Positions 27,301 through 34,238 of a stretch of DNA of 37,347 nt are shown one piece after another. A program made the translations under genes and the position numbers. The notes below the pieces were generated by a model, which worked only from the letters and a program-made list of their open reading frames with translations, made no database searches and was not told the DNA's origin. How positions within the stretch are numbered: position 1 is the first letter of the stretch; each line of letters begins with the position of its first letter. This stretch comes from an uncultured Bacteroidales bacterium (GTDB taxonomy: Bacteria; Bacteroidota; Bacteroidia; Bacteroidales; CAIWKO01): positions 1-37,347 of the forward strand of contig CAIWKO010000053.1 in the NCBI GenBank assembly GCA_903913285.1. The letters are read 5' to 3'.

Positions 27301-29039
27301 TAGATCGATTCAAACCCGTGCGAATAGGTTGTTGAGCCAATCGTGGTTACAGAGCCTATGGTATTGTTTGAAATTATGACCGTTCCCACTCCGGCATTTA
27401 TCATGCCGTGCGAAGTGGAATAGTTATTCGATTGTCCGTCGAAAACCACAGAAGGAGTCGACGGATAGCCGCTGCCTCCATTTGTGAGATTGATGGCGGT
27501 TATAACACCACCCGAAATGACGGCTGTGGCAATTGCAGGCGTTGTGTAGGTTAGCGGATAGAACGAAATGGCAGGAGGAGTTGTATATCCGCTTCCGCCG
27601 CTGATCAGTGTTACCGCGGTTATAACGCCTCCCGACATGGTTGCAGTTGCAACAGCCAAAGGTGTGGTGACCGTTATCGACCCGTTGCCCGTGGTTGCCC
27701 CGATGGTATTGCCCGTAACCGTTACATCGCCCGAATTTATGAAGATGCCGTCCCAGGGATTATCTTCGGTGCTGGTATAATTGATGTTCTGGATCGTATT
27801 GTTCTGAACAACGCAGGGATTACCGGTGGCACCGCTGACGTATAAGCTGCAAAAATAAGTTGCCGTACTTGAATTTACTGTAAGAGCTGCACCGCCGCAT
27901 TGAGGAGCACTGCCGCCTATATAGTTGCCCGAGATCAGATTATTTTCGTTGGCCGAGATCCTCACCGGTGTGAAGGTATAGGCACCTGTAGGTATCAGTG
28001 TGGTGGTTTCGTAGAAACTGTTGCCCGAGATGGTCCAGGTGTTCGAAAAACCTCCAATAAATATTCCGTTCGATGTTGCATTGGGGTTTAGAAAATTATT
28101 AAAATTATTGTTCGAGATAATATTGCCGCTGTTTTCTTTGCCTGTCGAGCCATAAGAATATAATGCAGTGGAAGGCCTGACATCACCGTTGCCGCTGATA
28201 TTATTATTGTCGACCGTATTGTTGATATTTCCGTTTCCGGTGTTGGAGGTAGAAAAATAGACAACGCCGCAGGAGGCATTTGTTTCCGAACCTTTGATAT
28301 TACAATACTTCACCATATTGCTTTCGGCCGAATTGTAAAAGCGTATGGTCGAAGCTGAATTTCCAGTATAGGTATTGTCTATCGTGAGGCTTTTGGTGCT
28401 GCCCGTGGCCCCCACTCTGCCGTCGATGGTAACGTTGTCGGCGCCGTTCAGATCGATCAGGTGGTTATCAAAGTTTCCGGTAACGGTAAGCCCTGCCACG
28501 GTAGGGTAAATGCTGACCGAAGTATAGTTTGATGTTCCGCCCCCCGTGGTATTTCCGCTTTGATACAGCACTGCCGAAGCCATTTCAGTGGTGTTGGCCT
28601 TAATCCTAATCTCGAGCACTCCCGTATGTGTGCCGTTGTTTATTTTATCGAAAGCATCTTTCAGGCGCGAATAGCTCGATTGAAACACCCCTGCCTTGTA
28701 TACATCCAGATTCAGATTCAGCGTAACTTCATAAACACCCAGGGTGGGTGTAGCTGCCCTGGTCACCGAAGCATAATCGTTGCTAACGGTGTTGATGGTG
28801 GTGCCTTCCAGTTTGTCCGAAGTGGGTATATAGTTCGCGGCAGCGGTGCCGCCTTCCGATGCAAACGACGGGTTAATGTTCAAACTACGGGTGTCGAGGC
28901 CGGATATCAATGGCAAAGCCGCAACATTGGCCCCGTTGTAATAGCCCAACATACCGCCGTTTCCGGATGTATAATAATCGTTGAAATCCAGGGTCAGCAG
29001 CGTGCCGACGGCATAATTGAAAAAGGCTGCATAGTGCAT
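24387..29039 (-). CDS. C-terminal part of giant beta-helix surface protein with T9SS sorting domain
   Basis: This is the downstream part of a gene split by an in-frame TAG at 29118-29120. The frame is open from 29117, and Met at 29039 is only the first internal ATG. The 1550 residues contain many right-handed beta-helix repeats (NNTIGSVT, GNTIANITNS, VSSNLVHSIS), two GGSGY modules, an insert with NYVWQGNVSNDFATPANWSG, then a sandwich domain ending in a T9SS type A sorting domain (ISVYPNPFNVNLSI ... GGTYLLYISNAPHKIYKIIKQ). The signal peptide lies in the upstream part, so this fragment alone could not be exported. Expected role: cell-surface adhesin or glycan-interacting protein. It shares an architectural repeat with the upstream fragment. 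Confidence 0.82.
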   Translation of the reverse strand: MHYAAFFNYAVGTLLTLDFNDYYTSGNGGMLGYYNGANVAALPLISGLDTRSLNINPSFASEGGTAAANYIPTSDKLEGTTINTVSNDYASVTRAATPTLGVYEVTLNLNLDVYKAGVFQSSYSRLKDAFDKINNGTHTGVLEIRIKANTTEMASAVLYQSGNTTGGGTSNYTSVSIYPTVAGLTVTGNFDNHLIDLNGADNVTIDGRVGATGSTKSLTIDNTYTGNSASTIRFYNSAESNMVKYCNIKGSETNASCGVVYFSTSNTGNGNINNTVDNNNISGNGDVRPSTALYSYGSTGKENSGNIISNNNFNNFLNPNATSNGIFIGGFSNTWTISGNSFYETTTLIPTGAYTFTPVRISANENNLISGNYIGGSAPQCGGAALTVNSSTATYFCSLYVSGATGNPCVVQNNTIQNINYTSTEDNPWDGIFINSGDVTVTGNTIGATTGNGSITVTTPLAVATATMSGGVITAVTLISGGSGYTTPPAISFYPLTYTTPAIATAVISGGVITAINLTNGGSGYPSTPSVVFDGQSNNYSTSHGMINAGVGTVIISNNTIGSVTTIGSTTYSHGFESIYLRGATGTTTLTANLIGSLTTPNSINTSSAATSSLQKQDVYGIYNNSGGSAIITGNTIANITNSYSGTNGASRTRPIATIAGTNTIQNNLVRNITSASGQTGTMSTASVIGIAQTSAIDGTTQIVNGNTIYNLYNSNPSAQTVIYGIYYGGPNSGTNSVSSNLVHSISFASPNTSCDMEGILFNNGLTTCFNNIINLGVGITTGYKINGIWDESSATNNNNIYFNSVYLGGTVASGVTSSTAALWNKNNTSNRNYRNNILMNARTGGTTGKHYAIRLEGMTNVTIDYNDYYSASGSLGRIGTLDKADLAAWKSGTSQDVNSLGNDPAFTLAGGTAALNYYTSAVLPGITGTGITTDYSGITRGSTPKMGALETNNYVWQGNVSNDFATPANWSGAVVPSNGMDIAFASSPANNCVLDQARALGDINNAQATYKLVINGKQLALNKSLNFSNGAQIDATAASSEVVFAGSSVQNIPNGAFLSNTINALTINNTKGLTLNSDITITKTLSLINGQININGKALSITNDAVITLTGGSLSTAPTFPGMVDVVYNQFASLTESGNELPDDASKIRDLTISNNNGVKLLKNITVNRNLVFTTGKIDITGGNLTLADGATITGYDAAKYIIAGGATYVPGAGRLIRSVNSSTPVSNQVFPVGTETSYTPCYISTTNATGTNYKVNLFGTVLSKGTSGDDISKGDNIVRCTWDIVPENTNNAKQTMLKLQWNDADQHNLSDPASVSLYQNHHIAGIDETWTMLSGNYQYSGSGPFTASVDGINTFSNFIIEGKSSPLPISLLSFTVSCNGDNNQLEWVTATETNNDYFTIERSFDVKNWNLVGIVKGAGNSNELKSYSLTDKASDQIIYYRLKQTDFDGKFSYSGTIYSEPCTQNESSIISVYPNPFNVNLSIDMFSKTEQIVTIIISSTEGNMVYTRQFYLSSGDNTEIVDLSDLKGGTYLLYISNAPHKIYKIIKQ

Positions 29040-29117
29040 TCCCGACCCTCCGCTGTTGGTGCGTGCATTTTCGAAGATATTGTCTTTGAAGATGCGGGTG
29101 TTGGAGGCGGCATTGCT

Positions 29118-31097
29118 CTATACGCAATACGAATTGTTCGACGCTCCCGCACCCAAACTTCCGCCAATATAAATGGTGTTGAAATACAGGTTGCAGCTTT
29201 GCGAGGCCGCGCCTGTTTCGTATATGCCATAGATGCCGGTCGCTGTGTTCCCGCCAAGGTTAATGATATTGTTCGAATAGGTGGTGGCTCCCGAAGCAAT
29301 GTAAATACCATAGACCGTAGCAGCAGAAGTGCCTGCATTTACCGACAAACTCTCGATAAAATTCGAAGCAACTGTGTTGCTTCCCGTATTACTTAAAAAG
29401 TATAACCCAATAAGGCTGCCCGAAAATGAAGCGTAGGTGTTCGACAAATTGTAGATCTTGTTTCCCGTGATGGTTTTTGCTGCATCCGTTCCGGTAACGG
29501 CAATTCCGCATACGGATGCCGTGTTGGTGGACGAAGTATTGGCGTTGGCTGTCGTGAGGTCGTGGATGATATTGCCCGACAGGGTTGGCGAGCCTGAACT
29601 TGTTGCCAAACCGGTGACCGAACCTAAGGTTGCCGTGTTGGTATTGCTGCTGCTGTTGGTTAGATTTGCGATGGTATTATTGCTTATCGTGTAACTGCCT
29701 CCGCCGCTGTTGTTGATGCCGGTTATATTCTGCGCGTTGGCCAAACTTGCCGAGGCGGTCTGTATGCTGTTAGCCGTGGTGGCGCTGCCGATGGTGTTGT
29801 TGCTGATGGTTACCGTGCCCGAACTCGACCGGATGATGCCGTAGAAATTGGCCGCATGGTTGGCATCGGAAGTACCGATGGTAATAGCGCCTATTTTATT
29901 ATTTTCGCAGTCGCTGGGACCGGCTATTTTGATACCATAAAAAGTGGCTCCGCTGGCGCCTTCGCTAACAACAACCGAACCTGTGCCTGTTTCGGCGCCT
30001 ATGGTGTTGCCGTTCACATTTCCAATATTCACAAAGCCGGCCTGTATGTTAATGGCGGTCCAGTCGGAAGCTGCCGAATTGCTCCAGGCAAAGTTGCGGA
30101 TGGTATTGTTCTGCACGCTGCTGGCAGCCGAAGTGCCAACATTGAGGTAGATGGCATAAAAGGCGTTGTTTTTGGCGTTGGTTTTGGTGAAAGCCGAACC
30201 GCCGCAGGAGGCCGCGCTTCCGCCAATGTAATTGTCCGTGATGGTATAACTGGCTCCGGTGCTGATGATAATAGCATCGTATTCCACATCACCATATGGC
30301 ACCAGCGATGTACGTTCATAAAAACTGTTGCCCGATAAGGTCCACGCGCCGCTGTTGGTCGAGATGCTGATGGCGTGTGAGGCAAAAGCCACCGTGTTGT
30401 TCAGAAAATCGTAGAAACAATTGTTGCTGATGGTGTTGCTGCTGTTCTCGTGGGTTAGAGTGCCCGACGAAAGGAGTGCATTCACGGGTCGTCCGGCGGC
30501 ATCGCTTGTTATATTGTTATTGTCGATAACATTACTGCTGTTGCCGCTGCCCGCCGAAGCCAACGAAAACATTAGCACGGCGCTGGTGGTGCTGGTTTCC
30601 GAACCTTTGAGGGTGCAATATTTTACCGTATTGCTGGCTGCCGAATTGATGAACCTGAGGGTGGATGCTGTTGCGCCCGAGCCGGTGTAGGTATTGGTGA
30701 TGGTGAGGTCTTTGGCCGAACCCGTGGCGTTCACGCGTCCGTCTATCACCACGTTGGTGGCGCCGTTCAGATCGATGAGGGGTGCATTCAGCGAACCGCT
30801 GATGGTATAGCCCGTGGCAATGGGATAGATGGTAATTGACGAATAGCTGGCACTTCCGCTTCCGGTGGCATTCAAAACTGCCGAAGCGCTCTCGGAGGTG
30901 TTTCCGTTAATTTGAAGGCTTATGACACCCGTGATGGTGCCGGCATTGATGGCATCAAAAGCTGCCTTGAGCGTTGCATAGTTTGCCCCTGCCCCGCCAA
31001 CCGTTTTGACGGTTTGAGCATTCGAAACCAGGCAATGCAATGTAAAAATGAACGAAAACAATAAGAATATTTTTTTATTCATAGCTTTATAATTCAT
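29118..31097 (-). CDS. N-terminal part of giant beta-helix surface protein
   Basis: The 659-aa product has a signal peptide (MNKKIFLLFSFIFTLHCLVS, cleavage after NAQ) and then beta-helix repeats of the same kind as the downstream fragment (TVGGAGANYATLKAAFDAIN, NVVIDGRVNATGSAK, NNTIANLTNS). It stops at TAG 29118-29120. Reading through gives SNAASNTRIFKDNIFENART in the same frame, matching LWNKNNTSNRNYRNNILMNART in the downstream half, so the two pieces were one gene of about 2236 codons. The TAG aligns with a Trp codon. An internal ATG at 31082 begins directly at the signal peptide and may be the true start. Alone, the product has no T9SS sorting signal. Confidence 0.82.
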   Translation of the reverse strand: MNYKAMNKKIFLLFSFIFTLHCLVSNAQTVKTVGGAGANYATLKAAFDAINAGTITGVISLQINGNTSESASAVLNATGSGSASYSSITIYPIATGYTISGSLNAPLIDLNGATNVVIDGRVNATGSAKDLTITNTYTGSGATASTLRFINSAASNTVKYCTLKGSETSTTSAVLMFSLASAGSGNSSNVIDNNNITSDAAGRPVNALLSSGTLTHENSSNTISNNCFYDFLNNTVAFASHAISISTNSGAWTLSGNSFYERTSLVPYGDVEYDAIIISTGASYTITDNYIGGSAASCGGSAFTKTNAKNNAFYAIYLNVGTSAASSVQNNTIRNFAWSNSAASDWTAINIQAGFVNIGNVNGNTIGAETGTGSVVVSEGASGATFYGIKIAGPSDCENNKIGAITIGTSDANHAANFYGIIRSSSGTVTISNNTIGSATTANSIQTASASLANAQNITGINNSGGGSYTISNNTIANLTNSSSNTNTATLGSVTGLATSSGSPTLSGNIIHDLTTANANTSSTNTASVCGIAVTGTDAAKTITGNKIYNLSNTYASFSGSLIGLYFLSNTGSNTVASNFIESLSVNAGTSAATVYGIYIASGATTYSNNIINLGGNTATGIYGIYETGAASQSCNLYFNTIYIGGSLGAGASNNSYCV

Positions 31098-31310
31098 TCA
31101 AAATAAATATTTTATTCCTCCGCAAAAAGGAACACGAATCCAACAAACAAAATTACAATTGAGCAATAGGCCATTACAAGATGTAAATAACCCGATTTAG
31201 CTGATTAAAAGTGTTGCTATTTTTCAGGTATAAAGACCTGATTTGAAAGGCTAAAAAGCACGCACATGATATTTATCTGTTCTGAATTATGATGCCGGAA
31301 AATAATAAAA

Positions 31311-31418
31311 GGACACGATATTATGGGTAATAGGCGGACAGGATATATCGTGTCCCTACATTTTAATGGTCATAAAATTTTATGGCCCAACATAAAAAGG
31401 ACACAAATTTTTGTGTCC
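31311..31418. repeat. Cluster of three palindromic REP-like elements
   Basis: GGACACGATAT (31311-31321) pairs with ATATCGTGTCC (31345-31355). A 20-bp near-palindrome follows at 31368-31387 (GGTCATAAAA/TTTTATGGCC), and a third at 31399-31418 (GGACACAAA/TTTGTGTCC, perfect). The first and third share GGACAC...GTGTCCCTACAT, so they look like copies of one mobile intergenic element. Confidence 0.6.
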
Positions 31419-31432
31419 CTACATAAAATTTT

Positions 31433-31462
31433 ACCGTTAACTTTTTAAAAGCTACCGTTAAC
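31433..31462 (+). promoter_or_regulatory. Candidate LytTR operator: paired ACCGTTAAC direct repeats
   Basis: Two identical 9-mers, ACCGTTAAC at 31433-31441 and 31454-31462, are separated by 12 nt (21 bp start to start). LytTR/AgrA-type sites are 9-bp direct repeats with a GTT core and a 12-13 bp spacer. The AgrA repeat ACAGTTAAG differs at two positions. The pair ends 10 bp before the -33 element, an activator-like position, and the gene downstream encodes a LytTR domain. Binding is inferred. Confidence 0.6.
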
Positions 31463-31472
31463 TTTTTTGTTC

Positions 31473-31503
31473 TTTGATTTCGCTTATTTGTATTTTAAAT
31501 TTG
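31473..31503 (+). promoter_or_regulatory. Consensus promoter of the LytTR gene
   Basis: TTTG (31473-31476), 19-bp spacer, TAAATTTG (31496-31503): a full match to the Bacteroidota -33/-7 pattern. The predicted start near 31510 gives a leader of about 88 nt before ATG 31598. Confidence 0.7.
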
Positions 31504-31597
31504 TACTACTATTTTTTACTATTCTAATACCCTGATGCTTTAACAACATCATGCATGTTAAACTTATTAAAACTTAACCTTTTTAATATTTTCAGTC

Positions 31598-31969
31598 ATG
31601 ACAAACGAAGTAGTAGTGAACCAAAACGGCATCTACATCACCTACAACAACAAAATTATTTACCGTAAACTGTCCCAAATTATCTTCTGCAGAACCTTTG
31701 GCCGCAATTGCCAGATTTATTTCGACGACGGCAGCAAAGAAATAGCGCCCATTTGCCTTAAAGATCTCATGCTCCTCTTGCCCGCCGATAGTTTCAACCG
31801 CTGTCATACCCATTTCCTCATTCATCTCTTCATCATGGACAAAGGCTATATCTTCAAAGATAAAATTTATTACAAAGAACACGTAATTCCCGTTTCCCGT
31901 CTTCGCATCAATCAACTCATCCAAAGCATCAAAAACTATTTTCACATTCCGCTCAAAAAATTGAGTTAA
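31598..31969 (+). CDS. Stand-alone LytTR DNA-binding domain protein
   Basis: The 123-aa protein is essentially one LytTR domain: LSQIIFCRTFGRNCQIYFDDGS, LKDLMLLLPADSFNRCHTHFLIHLFIMDKG, then the closing VIPVSRLRINQLIQSI, which matches the family's IPVSRRR-type end. There is no receiver domain, kinase partner or membrane segment, so it would be an orphan transcription regulator. LytTR proteins bind paired direct repeats, and such a pair lies just upstream of its own promoter, suggesting autoregulation. The first ~15 residues (MTNEVVVNQNGIYITY) lead directly into the domain. Targets other than itself, possibly the downstream genes, are inference. Confidence 0.82.
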   Translation: MTNEVVVNQNGIYITYNNKIIYRKLSQIIFCRTFGRNCQIYFDDGSKEIAPICLKDLMLLLPADSFNRCHTHFLIHLFIMDKGYIFKDKIYYKEHVIPVSRLRINQLIQSIKNYFHIPLKKLS

Positions 31970-32637
31970 CAAAACATCATTTTTATAAAAAAACAACCAT
32001 TTTGTAGTCTTTCCTCCGAAAATCACCAATTTTCCCTCAAAAAACACCCCCATTTCAAAAACCAATTTTGTATCTCAAATTGCAGGTTTTGTATCCCGCA
32101 ATAGCCAAACTTTGCAAAGTTGCTACATGACGATAGTTCTGCTTCAACTCGTTGTAATTTTGTATCGTCAAGTTCAATTTGAAAACACGGGTACAAAAAA
32201 TGCAGATCAAAAGTACAAGATATTATTTCGAACTTAGCATGAAACACAGTAGTTGCAATGCTTTTGCCAACGTTTGGAAGGTTTTGAACGGCCCTTATCA
32301 AGTTATGGTCAAGCCTTATCGGGTTTTGGTCAACCTTTATAAGGTTTTGGTCAACCCTTATCAAGTTATGGTCAACCCTTACCGAGTTAAGATTAACCCT
32401 TATCAGGTTTTGGTCAGCCCTTATCAAGTTATGGTCAACCCTTATCAGGTTTTGATTAACCCTTATCAGGTTTTGGTAAGCCTTTATCAGGTTATGGTCA
32501 AGCCTTATCGGGTTTCGGATATCCCGTGTCGGGATGTGGTTCACGTTTTATCGGATATGGACTTTTTAACGGAAAAGATTAATAAATCAACACATTATAA
32601 AACAATTAATTTAGTAGTAACCTAAAACCTAATTATT
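31970..32637. other. Intergenic region carrying the second 21-bp array
   Basis: No convincing gene is present. Long open frames on both strands over 32023-32625 result from the 21-bp periodic array and start at weak codons. The left ~300 bp (31970-32280) show no recognised element. Confidence 0.55.
32293..32544 (+). repeat. 12-unit 21-bp tandem array
   Basis: Twelve contiguous units of the form CCTTATCAGGTTTTGGTCAA plus C, with a frequent CAAGTTATGG variant. The last two units decay. On the plus strand the array would encode NPYQVLV-type heptads and on the minus strand NLIRVDQ-type heptads, both without stops, so strand and coding status are undecided. It lies between the LytTR gene and the 402-aa gene and is unrelated in sequence to the array at 12677-12907, though it has the same period. 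Confidence 0.85.
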
Positions 32638-33846
32638 ATGAACAAGTATGAAATTGCCCATTACAATAGTTATGACAGAATCAGAATTTTTGTCACGAAA
32701 AACAGTACAGCACTGAATGCCGTATCTTTGTTCGTATCGCTGCTTGTCGTTTTTAACGGCGATCTGACAGCACTTGAAAATGCTATTTTGCTGCAGACCG
32801 TTGAAACCGGGATGGACGCAGCCGACAAGGAAGTTATTAAGAAAATTTTAGGCAACACGGTGATAAAATACGCTGAACGCGGCTGTGTGCAAGCCCACCT
32901 GCTGGGTGAAAACAAAATGGAAGGAAACCTGGATTTTCCGGTTTCGTATATCACCAAGGCTAATGATAAGTCAGCTCTGGCACGGTCCACCGACCTGAAA
33001 GTTTATATGAACGACAATATGGCTACGCTGACTGAAATTAAAGCTGCCGATATTAGCGATATGGAAAAGGTGATCGCTAAATTTGATGCTGTGATGAATT
33101 TGCCGGGGAGCGATATTAAAACACGAAAATCGGAAGGAACTGATCAGATTTCGGTATGCATAGCCAAGCTGGAAACCGATAAGGCTTTGATGGGCAAATT
33201 GATACATTCGTATTTCGAGAGTCTGGAAGGGAACTGGATCACGGAAAGCCGCATAGGACAGCCAAAAGGCATGCGACACACCTCTATTTTATACAAATTT
33301 TTGGATGCCGATACAGGCGGCGCAGTTTTGAAAGTGAAATGCGCCCTTACAAAAGGCCAGCTGAGCGAGGTGAAATATAGCAGCCGACTGGGATGGATGC
33401 GGGCATACAGTCTGGAACCGGGCTCATGGAACCTGACGGCAGAGAACGATATGTATCAAACCGTGGTGACCACAAATATTAAAGTGGATGATGAGCATAT
33501 TGAAAAGAAGACGATAATTTTGCAAAAAAAAACCGTGACTGACGACGGCACAACCCCCGTCACCACGGGCTACGGCAATGGCTTCGGCGTAATGTACAAC
33601 AGCGTGAGCCTCGAGCCCATTGCCAATGGTTTGGTATTTCTCGACAAAGTTGCCGAACCCATCGAAACCGACGACGACGGTTCGTGGGGCAACGATCACA
33701 TACCCGCCGACTGCAAAACCATCCGCGGCACCGCCGACGGCTATGCCAACTATTTTAAAAACATCAGCATCACTCCCGACGACGACAACGAAATAGATTT
33801 GCCGATGGACCCGGTGGACGACGGGCCTCCGGCACCTGATGCTTGA
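32638..33846 (+). CDS. Uncharacterised protein with helical N-half and beta-sandwich-like C-half
   Basis: I do not recognise a named family for this 402-aa protein. There is no signal peptide. The first ~200 residues look mostly helical (MDAADKEVIKKILGNTVIKY, VCIAKLETDKALMGKLIHSY). The rest resembles two carboxypeptidase-regulatory-like beta-sandwiches in tandem: GGAVLKVKCALTKGQLSEVK...LEPGSWNLTAEN, then PIANGLVFLDKVAEPIETDD...GTADGYANYFKNISI. The tail is very acidic (DDDNEIDLPMDPVDDGPPAPDA). It is probably cytoplasmic or released by an unknown route. It follows the 21-bp array and precedes an adhesin gene. Function unknown. Confidence 0.7.
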   Translation: MNKYEIAHYNSYDRIRIFVTKNSTALNAVSLFVSLLVVFNGDLTALENAILLQTVETGMDAADKEVIKKILGNTVIKYAERGCVQAHLLGENKMEGNLDFPVSYITKANDKSALARSTDLKVYMNDNMATLTEIKAADISDMEKVIAKFDAVMNLPGSDIKTRKSEGTDQISVCIAKLETDKALMGKLIHSYFESLEGNWITESRIGQPKGMRHTSILYKFLDADTGGAVLKVKCALTKGQLSEVKYSSRLGWMRAYSLEPGSWNLTAENDMYQTVVTTNIKVDDEHIEKKTIILQKKTVTDDGTTPVTTGYGNGFGVMYNSVSLEPIANGLVFLDKVAEPIETDDDGSWGNDHIPADCKTIRGTADGYANYFKNISITPDDDNEIDLPMDPVDDGPPAPDA

Positions 33847-34238
33847 GGGAGTTATTAGTTATTAGTTACGAGTTACTAATTATTAGTTGAGGGAGGGCTT
33901 GCTTGAGAGGGCGGGCTCTTTTTTTTTTATTTTTTTTATGAATCGAATAAATAAATATGTATCTTTACATTGCAAAATGATGGAAATGATGTGAGTTAAA
34001 TGCTGCATAAGCATCGGGAGCCACTCCCGATATGAGGTGCGGTACAGACCGAAAGCAGGGAAAGAAGAACAGATTTGCTTTATTTACTTGAATTGTTAAG
34101 ACATCGTTCAACTAAAACCACACTGAATTATACGCTATTATATACTAAGGAAATGAGCAAGTAATGAGAATAAAAAGTTTGTGATCCAATATTAAATTTT
34201 ATAACAAACATAATTATAAAAAAAAACAGGAGGACCAA
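33847..34238. other. Intergenic region and possible long leader of the GEVED adhesin
   Basis: At its left are short direct repeats of TTATTAG/ACTAATTA type (33851-33889). TATCTTTA (33960-33967) is one base off the -7 consensus. A perfect hairpin ATCGGGAG-CCA-CTCCCGAT (34013-34031) lies in a GC-richer stretch (about 33990-34080) that stands out from its AT-rich surroundings. No riboswitch class was recognised. Confidence 0.5.
34227..34234 (+). promoter_or_regulatory. Strong Shine-Dalgarno of the GEVED adhesin
   Basis: CAGGAGGA ends 4 nt before ATG 34239. Such a near-perfect ribosome-binding site is unusual among the Bacteroidota genes in this window and fixes the start. Confidence 0.7.

Larger units (their letters stand above)
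31098..31597. other. Intergenic region with three hairpins and the LytTR promoter/operator
   Basis: The first ~200 bp show nothing recognisable. Then come three palindromic elements (31311-31418), the paired ACCGTTAAC repeats and a consensus promoter, described separately. Confidence 0.6.

Noticed and set aside
28560-29396. 278-codon plus-strand frame across the TAG of the beta-helix gene
   Set aside because: It is antisense to repeat-rich coding sequence, with a composition typical of shadow frames and no family resemblance.
32293-32544. CRISPR array
   Set aside because: Units are directly adjacent with no unique spacers, units vary, and no cas genes are present. The same holds for 12677-12907.
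32023-32625. Two overlapping repeat-coding frames on opposite strands
   Set aside because: Both are consequences of the 21-bp array. The plus-strand frame begins at TTG and the minus-strand one has no other support.
33876-33925. Terminator after the 402-aa gene
   Set aside because: There is a T-run, but the preceding purine-rich sequence does not form a complementary stem.
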